A stretch of 64,000 bases of DNA, taken from positions 244,403,474 to 244,467,473 of the forward strand of contig CP136065.1 in assembly GCA_032622095.1 (NCBI GenBank), read 5' to 3'. Source of the DNA: Siphonodentalium dalli (Eukaryota; Mollusca; Scaphopoda; Gadilida; Siphonodentaliidae). Positions 48,658 to 60,430 of this stretch are shown piece by piece. The notes under the pieces are model-generated. The model had not been told where the DNA came from. It did not search any database and was given only the letters and a program-made list of their open reading frames with translations. A program made the position numbers and the translations under genes. The stretch's first letter is position 1; each line of letters starts with the position of its first letter.

Positions 48658-49526
48658 AATAACATCATGAGCTAATATTAACACCATGACCGATTATGTT
48701 TAAAGCTCTAATAAGTAAGTGATTTCACTGCGATAGAGTAACATGCTCAAGTGTCTTTTGCCTCCCATTGCCGAAACTGTATATAAAATTTTCGGAAAAG
48801 GAATTAGTATGCAATTTCACCACTCATCGAGAACTACTAGGAGATGTGAAGTCCGGTTGACCAGTGATTTTCCTTCGCCAATTGTAAAAACGGTGATCGC
48901 CTCGGACATAACAAGAAGTTTACCTTTATCATCAGGAAATATATATAAACTGTCACAAAATTCGCACTCCTAACAGCGCCTACTGTGTTTTTCGTTGAAG
49001 CTAGTGTATCTGCTATAGAAGCCGCATTCATGTAGTCTCAACAATGTCTGACAATCGAACTAATTTTTCTACTCGAAGACATGCGAATAAGTCGTCACGA
49101 ACAAAGGAAAACATTCGCGAATATGCTCTCTTCTCGGCGTCATCATAATGATCCACGATCGGTTCCTGTAGTGTCTCTCTTGTCGAAGATGTCCCAACAC
49201 CTTCAGTGTACTTCTTATAACAGCCGGTGGTACCACGCTTCGGTTGCCACTAGGTCACGTGTTACTATAGGCATGATATGTTCGTCCATTGTAGTTATTG
49301 CTGCTTCTCTCCGTTTTTATCCGCCCTCAGATCGACACACTTAACCAATCCGTCCCTGATTCTTGATTCTGTCAGGTATTTCACCCATTGCAGATTATTC
49401 CACTGGAAATGCACTCCATATTGTACACTCTGCCATTTGATAAAACTGTTTTCCGATTTGGTATATTCCGCTTGGATACCGAGTCAACTTCTATTGAAAT
49501 TTGACAACAAAGAAACTGAAACCTAA

Positions 49527-49640
49527 GCAGAATGAGGTCCCCAGAGGGTGAGTTTGGTGATGCTATCCCGCTGTGTGGAATCGCGTCACTAAATTCACTC
49601 TCTGGGGACCCCATTCTCCAATTGACAGGCACACTATAAT
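49527..49640. repeat. palindromic element, GCAGAATGAGGTCCCCAGAG type
   Basis: GCAGAATGAGGTCCCCAGAG with GTGAGTTTGGTGATGCTA and the inverted match ending GGGGACCCCATTCT, then AATTGACAGGCACACT. A second copy is at 58555-58718. Confidence 0.75.
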
Positions 49641-49739
49641 CAGGTTTTGTTTAAAGTATACTTTGTTAACGTGTAATGGAGAAAAAATGAGTTAGCAAAT
49701 TGTTAATGACAAGAATAACAATCATTCGGATCCGGTGCA

Positions 49740-50887
49740 CCGTGTGGGTCGAGTTAGTACGGGTATGATATCACCGTGGTGTCGAGTTAGTACGGGTATG
49801 ATATCTCTGTTGGGCCGAGTTTGTAAGGGTACGAGATCCCTGTGGGGTCGAGTTTGTACGGGTATGAGATCCATGTGGGGTCGAGTTAGTACGGGTATGA
49901 GATCGCTGTGGGGCCGAGTTAGTTAGGGTACGAGATCCCGTGGGGTCGAGTTAGTACGGGGTATGAGGTACCTGTGGGGTCGAGATAGTACGGGGTATGA
50001 TATCCCTGTGGGCTCGAGTTAGTACGGGGTATGATATCCATGTGGGGTCGATTTAGTACGGGGTATAATATCACTGTGGGATCGAGTTAGTACGGGGTAT
50101 GAGATCGATATGGGGTCGAGTTTGTACGGGTATGATATCCCTGTGTGGTCGAGTTAGTACGGGGTATGATATCAATGTGGGATCGAGTTAGTACGGGGTA
50201 TGAGATCACTGTGGGATCGAGTTAGTACGGGTATGATATCCCTGTGGGGTCGTGTTAGTACGGGGTATGAGCTCCCTGTGGGGTCGAGTTAGTACGGGTA
50301 TGATATCACTGTGGGATCGAATTAGTACGGGTATGATACCCCTGTGGGGTCGAAATAGTACAGGGTGTGATATCCATGTGGGGTATCCCTGTGGGGTCGA
50401 GTTAGTACGGGGTATTATATCCCTGTGGGGTTGAGTTAGTACGGGGTATGAGATCCCTGTGGGGTCGTGTTAGTACGGGGTATGAGATCCCCGTGGGGTC
50501 GAGTTTGTACGGGTATGAGATCCCTGTGGGGTCGAGTTAGTACGGGTATGATATCCATGTGGGGTCGAGTTTTGTACGGGTATGAGGTCCCTGTGGAATC
50601 GAGTTAGTACGGGTATGATATCACTGTGGGATCGAGTTAGTATGGGTATGATATCCCTGTGGGATCGAGTTAGTATGGGTATGATATCCCTGTGGGGTAG
50701 AGATTGTACGGGGTATGATATCCCTGTGGTGTCGAGTTAGTACGGGTATGAGATCAATGTGGGGTCGAGATAGTACGGGGTATGAGATCCCTGTGGGGTC
50801 GAGTTAGTACGGGTATGATATCCATGTGGGGTCGAGTTTTGTACGGGTATGAGGTCCCTGTGGAATCGAGTTAGTACGGGGTATGCC
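49740..50887. repeat. 33/34-bp minisatellite, about 34 copies
   Basis: Unit GTCGAGTTAGTACGGGTATG plus ATATCCCTGTGGG, with a common one-base-longer variant (GGGGTATG). More diverged than the 38-bp and 58-bp arrays. The open frames inside are by-products. Confidence 0.95.
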
Positions 50888-51916
50888 AGCTGAATTTGTT
50901 ACGTTTATTTGGTCAATGTGACAATGAATTCAGAAACACTTGAACGAAGAAAAATGACCCGACAACACATCATGACAATTAGAATACGGGTGGTTTTAAC
51001 ATTTTATTTCAACACCCGTTTCCAAGTTGCGTCTAGTGTTTGATAATTGTTATATTCAAGAAAGTATCATGTCGGTAGCACAATAAGATGGTTCACAGAG
51101 GTGTTGGTGGTTTAACGGTTTAAGCGGGAGTGAATGGTTTCTCTTACACAGGTTAGTTATTCCAAGAGTTGGGGTATCGTGTGGCCAAACATCATATCCC
51201 TAGCTGTCCATAACGTATCGCATACTGTGTTTGATATAGATCATGATGCTGAACCGATCATCCCTCGATTATACTTTGAGTACGATCAGTCATAAACAAT
51301 TAAGAATTTGATCTTATTAATTATGTTTGTATGCTCGTATACTGTATTATATATATCTTACCACTACATTTAACCTATCATTACAGAATTGGTAGTAACT
51401 TGGAAATTCCAAGAGGGACGGTTCTTCCAAATGGTATAATAGTAAATATACACTCTTTATCGAATACTTTCGGCCGCCTGGCCTTTCTCAGCGATGGAAT
51501 GTCTACATGTCGGCAATCATACGAATATTTACATAATGAAAGTATTGTTGGCGGAAGTTGATATTTACGTCGACGTCACCAAGACGTAAGTCTGCTGGGT
51601 GACACAGGAACGTTCACCAGAGACTTCGCGCTATTTTGGTAGGTTGAGCCGAGACGCATAATCCACCGATCCTCTCACGCAAGTCTTAGCTGTTTTGTAC
51701 CGTTTGGACTTATGCACAATATGTTCACAAACACATCGTCACACCCATGGTTCATTCTTCCGAAATGGCAATTAATTGGCTTTTCTCTGCCAATATGAAA
51801 CAGATCAAGATGGAACTAAGAAAGTTTTGTGAACAAATCGACATAATTATATTTAGCACATGGGACATAATCAGCGCGATGAAACACGTGACTTGAGAAC
51901 AATGACCCCATGAACA

Positions 51917-51966
51917 TGGACGTGTATGGACGTGTATGGACGTGTATGGACGTGTATGGACGTGTA
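51917..51966. repeat. 10-bp tandem repeat
   Basis: Five copies of GTATGGACGT. Confidence 0.9.
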
Positions 51967-54708
51967 TATGAGGAGATAGATATCAACGACATGCTCGCAT
52001 CGTCTCGGAACATCTGGTGTTTGCTGGTGTTTGCGATGACCGTGTTAACCACGTGTTAAAGTTCAGTGGCCGTCCACAATGGACACGATGAATATCCTGT
52101 TCAATTAATTCATCCTCTGGAAGCACCCATCAATCATATCTTTGTTTCATCTTGAAGCATCTGGTATCTGTCCGTGGACACTTTACTTGTTGAGCGTGGC
52201 ACAAATTTAGTGGTACAATTGTATCTCACTTGAAGCATATATAGCCGTTCTACACATAGTTTAATTTATATATACTCCCACATCGGACTAGGTAAGTACA
52301 GTTTATGTAGATCTACACCATTTCGCAGCTTGTAGGACCTTTGAATAGAATAAATGACTGCTAGTGTGACCATGTTAATGTGGCATTAAAGCAAGATTTC
52401 TCTACCATGAATTTTGTCATCTGTGCTTGAAAGACAATATTTTGAAATTGCTGCAATAACATTTTTTTCTATCTCAAATATTTCTCAATTATATCAAATG
52501 TTATACCGTGTAGAAGAAGTTTATTTACTCACATTTGCGCTGTCGTGGTCTGGTTTTGGTTTGAAAATGGTACATATATTAAAATAATTGGATCATATAA
52601 CTCAGTGACAAATGGTATAGTTAGTAGTCTTGTTCACACTGACCATTAGTGTCGATATTAAAACAAATGATTAATGGGCCCTATGTCGAGGTTGATGGTT
52701 CAGCATATAGTTAAAGTACATGTACAGTAACCCCACTAAATTGCCCAATATTGTTGGAATTGTGTTTTGTTACCATAAATATATAATACAGAGTGTAATA
52801 TTATAAGAAAACTGTTTGTATATACACACACATGACATCTAAATACATTTCCAATCTAATATTCAACTGTCTGCCAATAATACTGAAGCCGATAGCCCAG
52901 AAATTAACAGTTAAAGAACGTCTTTTTAGACACACGAAAATGTGGCCACAAGCTATTGTCAAAGTATTTCTTCATACTACAAACGTCACACTACCCTTAC
53001 AAATCAGGAAAACATGGCATCGAAAAAAACAACAATCCCTCCCATAATTATTCGTGGGGGAGACTTCATGTGGAAAGCACAGTAGCTTCGTAATCACTGG
53101 GACTATCACCGACGGAGACCCTCTGTCCACGACCGTTTGTGCGTGAATGTTTTGTGCATGTGCATGTTTGTAGTTGGAAACAATTAGAAGTTAATATTGA
53201 CGGACGCGCGAACGCGACTAACTGGCCATTATGGAATCATGTTTAATCCACTCCGGCTACGTGCGTAAACCGATGAAGATCACCTGGAGAAACGAGCGAT
53301 GAAAAAGTAAAATGTCGAACGCGTGTGTAAATCTGAACCCGAAACAAGCGAAGGAATAGAAATTATACAAAAGTTCCTCATATCAAATCATATGTTTCAT
53401 TTCGAAGTAACCGCCGAAAGCGAAATTTATTCAAACTCACACGTAAGCTGCCAGGCGAAATAATCGAAGAAAGCGATGGAACCGAAATAACCAAACGAAA
53501 TTTCGTTTGCTGTTTTCGGATGTTTCACTTTATTTCTTTTGACTTGAATTTTTGCCATCTACGTAACCGATAGAAGCGAAATGTCTCGTATTGTTGTATG
53601 CATATACAATGTTATGCATTGACCCATAAACCCGTTTCCACGACCAATATTCTGTTTTAGATCATGAGGGGGGGGGGGGGGGGGCGGTGCACAAAAATCA
53701 AAGCGAAGGAAGCGATGAAACCGAATTTATCAAACTACATTTCGTTTGATTGTTTATGTTCTTTCACCACGTGATCGCCCGTGGTTTACACACTCATCTG
53801 GAGGGGCATAAACATAATTTCACAGATCATACAGCTCCACGGGAGAAATTCCATTATGAGAACATGTTTGCATGCAGATGCCTCTACATGTCAGCATCAA
53901 CATTCTTATTACATGTACATTATTTCTCTTATTCCTGTTAACTTGTTTAAAAATATGTGTATAAATTGTCGTGAGATGGGCCTCATCCAGTTGACATAAA
54001 TTGCGCCCCAATCCCTTTTAACTTATATTACAATAAATATGTTTAAAACCCATTGGAAACTTGTAGCAAAGAGGAATTACCATTACCAACGGAAGTCCCC
54101 GACTCACGTGACCATTCCGATACACGTACAGGGTCAACCCGGGCCGTTTATAAATTTATAACAACTCTATGTGTGAAGTATGACAATGTGGTCTGTCTGA
54201 GCGGGAAGAGCATATTTTGATTGAATCATATTAGCATCTCGTGGAGTGACTTTGTCGCAGATTGTTTACAGGTTCGACTATTGTTTACACGTCTCCATGC
54301 ACGTTGCATGCTAGATATCAGTAAGCGTGTTGGTTTTATCGAAACCCTCGATCCAGGTCAACAGGTTAATGCTGGTCCGGGCGATGTTTAGTCACACCGT
54401 TTATTGATGAAGAATTAATCACAATGAGGAATGTCTATAATTGTCAATGAAATTTATATCTATATATAGGTATGGCATTCCTCGCGTTCACACATATATA
54501 TGCATACCATAATCTGGTCCATGCATACCTTTATAACACTCTGGCCCCGAAGTTGAAATTACAAGACTTGTATATACACAACAAAGAAAACATTACAACA
54601 GACAGTCACATCACGTGATCAGAGTTCGGCAGTTGGAAAGGAACTCTTTTTTATCCCAATCAAAGGAGTCTCACCGCTATTCCTTTATCCGGGAAGTATG
54701 CATCCTCT

Positions 54709-54763
54709 TTGGGCAGTGAGATGCATATTAAAATTATATGCAAACAGATCTCACTGCCCAATA
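54709..54763. repeat. short hairpin
   Basis: TTGGGCAGTGAGATGCATAT pairs with ATGC...ATCTCACTGCCCAA, with an AT-rich loop. Confidence 0.7.
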
Positions 54764-55656
54764 ATATGCCAACATCGAAGTCTTACACTTTACTCGTATT
54801 TAAATTCGCGCAGTACTATTTTTAGGCACCGATGGGTGCGATGATTTAAAGTGATGTGAAACACTACAGTGGGTGATACAATAGAAATGGAGAATAATCT
54901 TGCTCACGGTAGTTATTTTTTACGATATTAATCCAAACTGACGACACACACACCGTCATTCTGATATATTAATTAAATGCAATGACTCTCGATGGCGAAA
55001 TCATTTAAGTTCGTTTCTCGCTGATAGTTGCGTCCCGAATCCAGATGTAAATATTTACAATTGAGCGTAGTTCCGACGATGTTTTCTATGGAGTTGTATG
55101 GTCGATTTCTTTGAAATTTTCGCTAATGTTAGTAGAATGCTACATGTATTTTCCCCATATTGGCACAACGCCTGAGTACTAACTTGTCAGTTTCATGCAC
55201 ACGAAAAAGTTCATAATATGTCTTTAAAACTGACCCAAAAATAGTTCGACTCCTGAGTTTATTCCAATTCACAGGGAGAATCAGCTACAGTATTGAGACA
55301 CATATATACATTACAGACGGTTGGACTGCATGGATGCAGACAATTATATTGACATGTGTTCATGCATTCTCAACGCCAGAATTTACATATAAATCATGGT
55401 AAAATCTTCGATGTTGGAATACTTGTAAGAAATACAGTCCAGGGGAATCAGGTTACGCTCCTGCTGTGTGCAACAATTCATTAAGAGTGTAACCATATCC
55501 ATATCTATGGGGATCTTGGCGACCAAATGCGCGTTGAAGCTGACTGATCCACTGCGCCCCCATACATTCTGATACTGCTGTGTGATCGGTCTGTTGCTAT
55601 TCGTGGACGAAAATGTTTTATAATACAATTTATATTTTATTGCAGGTCACGTGATA

Positions 55657-58343
55657 ATGATGAGCAAGGTCTACTTCACGTTGTTGGTACTGGCACTCAG
55701 TGGTATGTTCCTCACTTTATTTATAGCCACTCTGTGCTGTTTCCCATTCTATTTACAGCCAACCGGTTGTATGTTCCGCGTTTTATTTATAGCCATTCTG
55801 GTATGTTCCGTATTCAATTTATAGCCATGCAGTCGGTGGCATGGTCCGCGTCCTATTTATATCCACTTGGTGGCATGTTCCGCATTATATTTATAGTCAC
55901 TCTGTGGCATGTTCAGGTTGTATAATCGACAATGTGCGTTTTATCGGCAAATTTGTATCCTTCCTCCCATATTTTACGCACTGTATACCTCCCTCTCAGT
56001 GCATGTTTAAATATCAACTGTCCTATTTGATAATGCCACAATATGTACGGATTCTATAATATTATTTCGTTATAACGAAATATTATATCGATGTAACGCA
56101 ATATTATTTCGAGATATAAAGAAGAGTTCACTTGTCACATCCCGGGATCCGCAGATATCGACTTTCAAAAACAGAAAGTCGTCTCTTGTAAATAGCGTCC
56201 ATGATTATGTGAGGCTCACTTTGGGAGATGGAGACCCCATTATTATGTTGGCTCCCTATGGGAGATTGGGGACTCCATTATTATGTTGTCTCCACGTGGG
56301 AGATGGGAGACTCCACTATTATGTTGGCCATCAAGCGGCAGATCCAATGTTCTCAATTATAGTATGCTTTTTGATACGATGGGCCACTTTAAGATACCTA
56401 GCATGTGGGACAAATAGGCTGGAACTAAGCACCAGTTCATATTGAGAACTTTCGTATTTTGGATCTTGGAAACATGCATACCGACTTTAAATTGGATAGG
56501 ATATAATGCAGAAGTGCATGTATTAAACAAATCCTATCTTAAAACTGAACCAAGATGACGAAGAGGGCGTGAAAAGAAATACAACTATTTTATACTGAGA
56601 TTAAGCATGGCGAATAGAGTTATTCATCTTGTATCAGAACAGAGAAGTGACCAGGGTGTAGCTTATTAAAGCGGTATTGTGTATAATGTTGCCAATAAAA
56701 TATTGGAAAAAACAATACAATTTAAATTCCCTACACACGATGCTACTCACTGTATATATATGTTAATGTACATGCATACTTGCTCCTCTGATTTATTCCA
56801 TACCATTAACAAAAAGTGTACATCGGAATGGTCTAGTATTGATTTGCAGGGTTGTACAGGTAATCGTACAAAGAATTTAATTTGAACTCTTTCTATGCTA
56901 AATACTCACAGATGAGTAGTTTTCCCTTTGGAAATGTTCAAATAATATGTTCAACAAACGTTGTTGAACATATTATCGGAACATTTCCCTCAAATAAATA
57001 CGTATCCATCTGCACTTGTATTATATCTGTCATACGGGGGGGGGGGTCGGACAAAAATTACAGGATACAAGGTGGGTGGGTGTCCCCGAGCCCGGAATGC
57101 AGATATTTTCTGATGTCATGCAATTGTTCCAAAATAATTTCTAAGACAATTACAGCTTCAAAATGAATTGAAACAATCAGATTCATATAGTAGTGAACGC
57201 TATAGCCTTATGCAAGTGAGGGGGCCTATATATTTTATTTTTTTTCCACAATTTCTCCCTTTAACAGTTGAAACCATGGGGTGGGTCCGGTTTTGGTCGA
57301 GGAACAAAATTGCAATGAAAACAAAATCCATTTTCATATTTTCTCATAGTTTATCATGGCTTTTTTAACTTATTATACATAGAGGATACCTGCGTGTATT
57401 GAGTGAATACCGAAGTATCTCATGAGTGATCACAATGAGATATAACATATAAAACTGTATACAAATGCATACAACATAAATAATGTAACATAAATACAAC
57501 AAAATACATAAATTGAAACTAACATAGAAATTCATATTTCTTAAAAGTTCATGGTTCCCTCATTCCTGGAACTGTGTTTATTTAATCACATTGATGGTGT
57601 TTTTACTTTACACATGCACATATTTTAACCTATTGCTAATAAGGGACACAACTATCCTGTTAAAGTGGGTATTTTACCTTTATAACGCTAAATATTTGGG
57701 TTTTTAAAGGTTTTGTCACTGGTTTTGTTGGCATATTTTTCAACCATATGCTTTGTTTATTGTTTTGTGGGTGTACTTGGTCAGCATTCTCTCAGTTCCG
57801 GTGCAGACACAATGAGAGACCCTTACCCTGCCAACAACACATTATTTAGTAGAATTTACAAGATTTTCATCAATTTTGGGGGTGGGTGTCCTAGACCTGG
57901 GTGGAAAAAACTTACGGTCCCGGGTGGGTGTCCTAGACCTGGGTGGAAAAAATTTACGCTCCCGGGGTGGTGGGTCCCCAAAACTGAAAAACACAAAATT
58001 TCCACCTTGTATCCGTAATTGTTTTCCTGATCCAGATGAATAATAGATCATTCTAATGTTTACTTTTATGACTGAGTGGGATAATCCATTCAGTATATGA
58101 AGGGTTAAAGTTGTATTTGAATAATTTACAGCTGCCCTGGTGTCCTCAGTGTGCCCATCCGGGAAGGAGTTTAGTATGGGACTCTGCTATACACAATGCA
58201 AAGCCTCTTATAGTGGCATTGGTCCAATCTGCGTCGGTGACTGTCCGGCGGGATACTCCGATCTCCATCTAAGGTTGTGTGCTAACGGCTGGGACGTTAT
58301 ATGGAAAACGAAATACTCCAGAGGCGCAGGCGTTCGACAATAG
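55657..58343 (+). CDS. two-exon gene for a small secreted cysteine-rich protein
   Basis: Exon 1 is 55657-55702: MMSKVYFTLLVLALS plus the first base of the next codon, donor GTATGTTC. Exon 2 is 58132-58343: acceptor ATAATTTACAG, completing Ala and reading ALVSSVCPSGKEFSMGLC and on to TAG. Joined, the product has 85 residues with a complete signal peptide and 8 cysteines in one module: CPSGKEFSMGLCYTQCKASY, SGIGPICVGDCPAGYSDLHL, RLCANGWDVIW, then YSRGAG. This resembles a CPxGxxxxGLCYxxCxxGYxGxGPxC module, ending YGRGAG, seen in invertebrate secreted proteins; its function is not established. The final codons and stop lie inside a 34-bp tandem repeat, so the C-terminus may have been recast by repeat expansion. 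ATTAAA at 58461-58466 is a possible polyadenylation signal. Confidence 0.75.
55703..55925. repeat. about 40-bp degenerate tandem repeat at the start of the intron
   Basis: Five to six units combine a GGTATGTTCCGC-like phrase with TTTATTTATAGCCA. The array begins exactly at the exon 1 donor (GTATGTTCC), so the donor sequence itself has been multiplied, together with acceptor-like TTTATAG. Confidence 0.75.
56930..56990. repeat. hairpin in the intron
   Basis: GGAAATGTTCAAATAATATG and TTCAACAA pair with TTGTTGAA, CATATTAT and GGAACATTTCC, arms of about 28 bp around a 2-4 base loop. Confidence 0.8.
57875..58000. repeat. about 45-bp tandem repeat in the intron
   Basis: Two and a half units of GGTGGGTGTCCTAGACCTGG plus GTGGAAAAAACTTACGGTCCC. 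A related GGTGGGTGTCC phrase is at 57071-57085. Confidence 0.75.
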
Positions 58344-58456
58344 TGATTACGTCAGAGGCGTGCGCATTCGAATGGCGTGATTACGTCAGAGGCGCGGGCG
58401 TTCGAATGGTGTGATTACCTCAGAGGCGCGGGCGTTCGAATGGTGTGATTCTTCTC
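58319..58456. repeat. 34-bp tandem repeat over the stop codon
   Basis: Four units of AGAGGCGCGGGCGTTCGAAT plus GGTGTGATTACGTC. The first unit encodes the last residues (RGAGVRQ) and the TAG of the cysteine-rich protein. Confidence 0.9.
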
Positions 58457-58554
58457 ATACATTAAATGCTTTTCGCCTAATTTGTTTTATGTGTTATGCC
58501 ATTATGACAAAGGGGTGTCGGGTCTGATAACCAAGCCCTGAAATAGTGAGCCTG

Positions 58555-58718
58555 TCATTTGCAGAATGAGGTCCCCAGAGGGTGAATTTAGTGATGCTAT
58601 CTCACACAGCGGGCTAGCATCACCAAATTCACCCTCTGTGGACCTCATTCTGCTTATGCCTTAGCAGAATGAGGTTCCCAGAATGGGAATCTCATTCTGC
58701 AAATGACAGGCACACTAA
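58555..58718. repeat. palindromic element, GCAGAATGAGGTCCCCAGAG type
   Basis: Second copy of the 49527-49640 family: GCAGAATGAGGTCCCCAGAG with its inverse CTCTGTGGACCTCATTCTGC. A partial third arm (GCAGAATGAGGTTCCCAGAA and inverse) follows. Both copies sit beside the phrase TGACAGGCACACTA. Confidence 0.75.
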
Positions 58719-58729
58719 ATACAGGTATA

Positions 58730-58920
58730 TCTCGCATTTCTCCCCAGAGGCCTTTGTATGCGAGTCTCCCATATGGTGCATCGCATATATAAGAGATTCC
58801 ACTGGCTTACAGTGTCGATGAAATATTGTTAGGCAAATGCGTGTGTAGTCTCTTATATATGAGAGGCTCGCATATATAAGAGGATGCATTGGCACAGGGT
58901 TTTCTCCGGTCATGAAAGGG
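58730..58920. mobile_element. degraded piggyBac-like MITE
   Basis: Module hairpins at about 58747-58805 and 58831-58892, then GGCACAGGGTTTTCTCCGGT and CATGAAAGGG with TTAA at 58921-58924. The left terminus is not recognisable. Confidence 0.6.
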
Positions 58921-58929
58921 TTAAGACCG

Positions 58930-59085
58930 GGTACACGAACACCGAACCGGCTGCCTGGACTGACACCAATACACCGAACACCGAACCGGCTTCCTGGACT
59001 GACACCAATACACGGAACCGGCTTCCTGGACTGACACCAATACACATCGAACACCGAACCGGCTGCCTGGACTGGCACCAACACA
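58930..59085. repeat. about 38-bp tandem repeat
   Basis: Four units of GAACACCGAACCGGCTTCCT plus GGACTGACACCAATACAC, one of them shortened. Confidence 0.9.
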
Positions 59086-59149
59086 CCAATTTACAGAGAC
59101 AACTGGTAACCGAAATTAGATCATTCGGGTATCTACGGGTCAACAATAT

Positions 59150-59272
59150 ATAGTTGTCGCCCGTTGTCGAGGGAGACATTGAGATTTGTCACCCGTTCGA
59201 GAATGGAATGTCTCCCGACGAGCGGGTGACAAATCTCAATGTCTCCCGACTCCCGAGAAGAAGGGCAACAAC
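59150..59272. repeat. palindromic element, source type of the 39-bp minisatellite
   Basis: TAGTTGTCGCCCGTTGTCGA and GGGAGACATTGAGATTTGTC lead into CACCCGTTCGAGAATGGAAT, and the inverted arm ends GGGCAACAACTG. The left arm matches the 39-bp unit of 17690-18795 almost end to end. Confidence 0.75.
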
Positions 59273-59275
59273 TGT

Positions 59276-60014
59276 TTTGTTATCCGATTATACTACAGAA
59301 AAAAAATCAGAAGGGTGGAAAACACTGTGTAGGAACGGAAGTGAACGATGTATCGCGGTAATCGAACATAAATAAAAGTCGCTCGCCTCAGCTTGACTAC
59401 GGTACGTATATTTTCGTCTTTTCCTCCAATTGTGTCAAAATCACAGCCCGGATGCCAACCTGCCTCGATGAGGGGTATATTTCGCTACATTTTTCGTACT
59501 AATTTCGTTTCAGTACCGTGTCTAGTTCTCTCGTAAATCAAGTTTAAACCTCCTATTTTCGTGCTAAAAACACGTCACGTTTGCGATCAAAAGCACATTT
59601 TTCAAACTATACCATGTCTTATTTTATAACAAAGACATGTTTTGGATGCCTTAATATCCCATTGAAAGCCACGCTTAGCGTTTGTCCCCCGTTTCATGTG
59701 TTTTCCCGAAATACGAGCCCGATTTCAAAGCGTGGTGCTCCAACAGAATTGAACGCACGGTAATATTTGACAAAAAAACATTGAACACACGGTATTTTTT
59801 TTATTATTTGTATTGAACGCACGGTAAACATTCGATTACACCATGTAAAATGCCTTACACTTAAACATTTTTGTATATTGGAGTTAAAACTGAGTCGCTA
59901 GTATTTAAATAGATTATAGACCACCAATAACAAACACATATGGACATAATTGAACTCATATTACGGTCGTAATCTACAATCTTTGTTTTAACATATAAAA
60001 CTTTTAATTTATCC
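59276..60014. other. no gene seen
   Basis: Short open frame at 59581-59763 without recognisable domain. GAACGCACGGTA recurs three times at 59750-59825. Confidence 0.4.
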
Positions 60015-60430
60015 CTCAAGCTGGTGCCAAAAATATGCTATAATAGGGTTTTATATGCAGTGGCAAGGTGTTTTGAACCGAAATACATATAATGTCCATG
60101 CATTAACATGGATGTGGTTGTACCCCCCCCCCCCCCCATTGATCAAATAATTTAGCCCTCAAGCTGGTACCAAAATATGCTATATTAGGGTTTTATGTGG
60201 AGTGGCATGGGGTTCTGAACCGATATAAATATAATGTACATGCATGAATATTGATGTGGTTGTACCCCCCCCCCCCAATTGATCAAATAATTTAGCCCTC
60301 AAGCTGGTACCAAAATATGCTATATTAGGGTTTTATGTGGAGTGGCATGGGGTTCTGAACCGAAATAAATATAATGTCCATGTATGGACATGGATGTGGT
60401 TGTACCCCCCCCCCCCCCTCCCCCATTGAT
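60015..60430. repeat. about 140-bp tandem triplication with poly-C
   Basis: Blocks beginning CTCAAGCTGGTACCAAAATA at 60019, 60157 and 60299 each contain GTGGAGTGGCATGGGGTTCT and GATGTGGTTGTACCCCCCCC, with C tracts of 12-15. Confidence 0.9.

Larger units (their letters stand above)
50888..55640. other. no gene recognised
   Basis: Mostly AT-rich unique-looking DNA. It holds a 10-bp tandem (GTATGGACGT, five copies at 51922-51966), a G homopolymer near 53668, phrases with GCGAAATTT-like repetition around 53400-53530, and the hairpin at 54709-54762. A 60-residue open frame after an acceptor-like TTACAG at about 51386 is too weak to call. Confidence 0.45.

Noticed and set aside
51386-51561. Possible terminal exon after an acceptor-like TTACAG (GSNLEIPRGTVLPNG and on)
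   Set aside because: No matching upstream exon, no recognisable domain, and only about 57 residues.
57713-58018. Frame starting LSLVLLAYFSTICFVYCFVG, signal-peptide-like
   Set aside because: It lacks an ATG, runs into a tandem repeat, and lies in the intron of the cysteine-rich gene; no splice sites support it.
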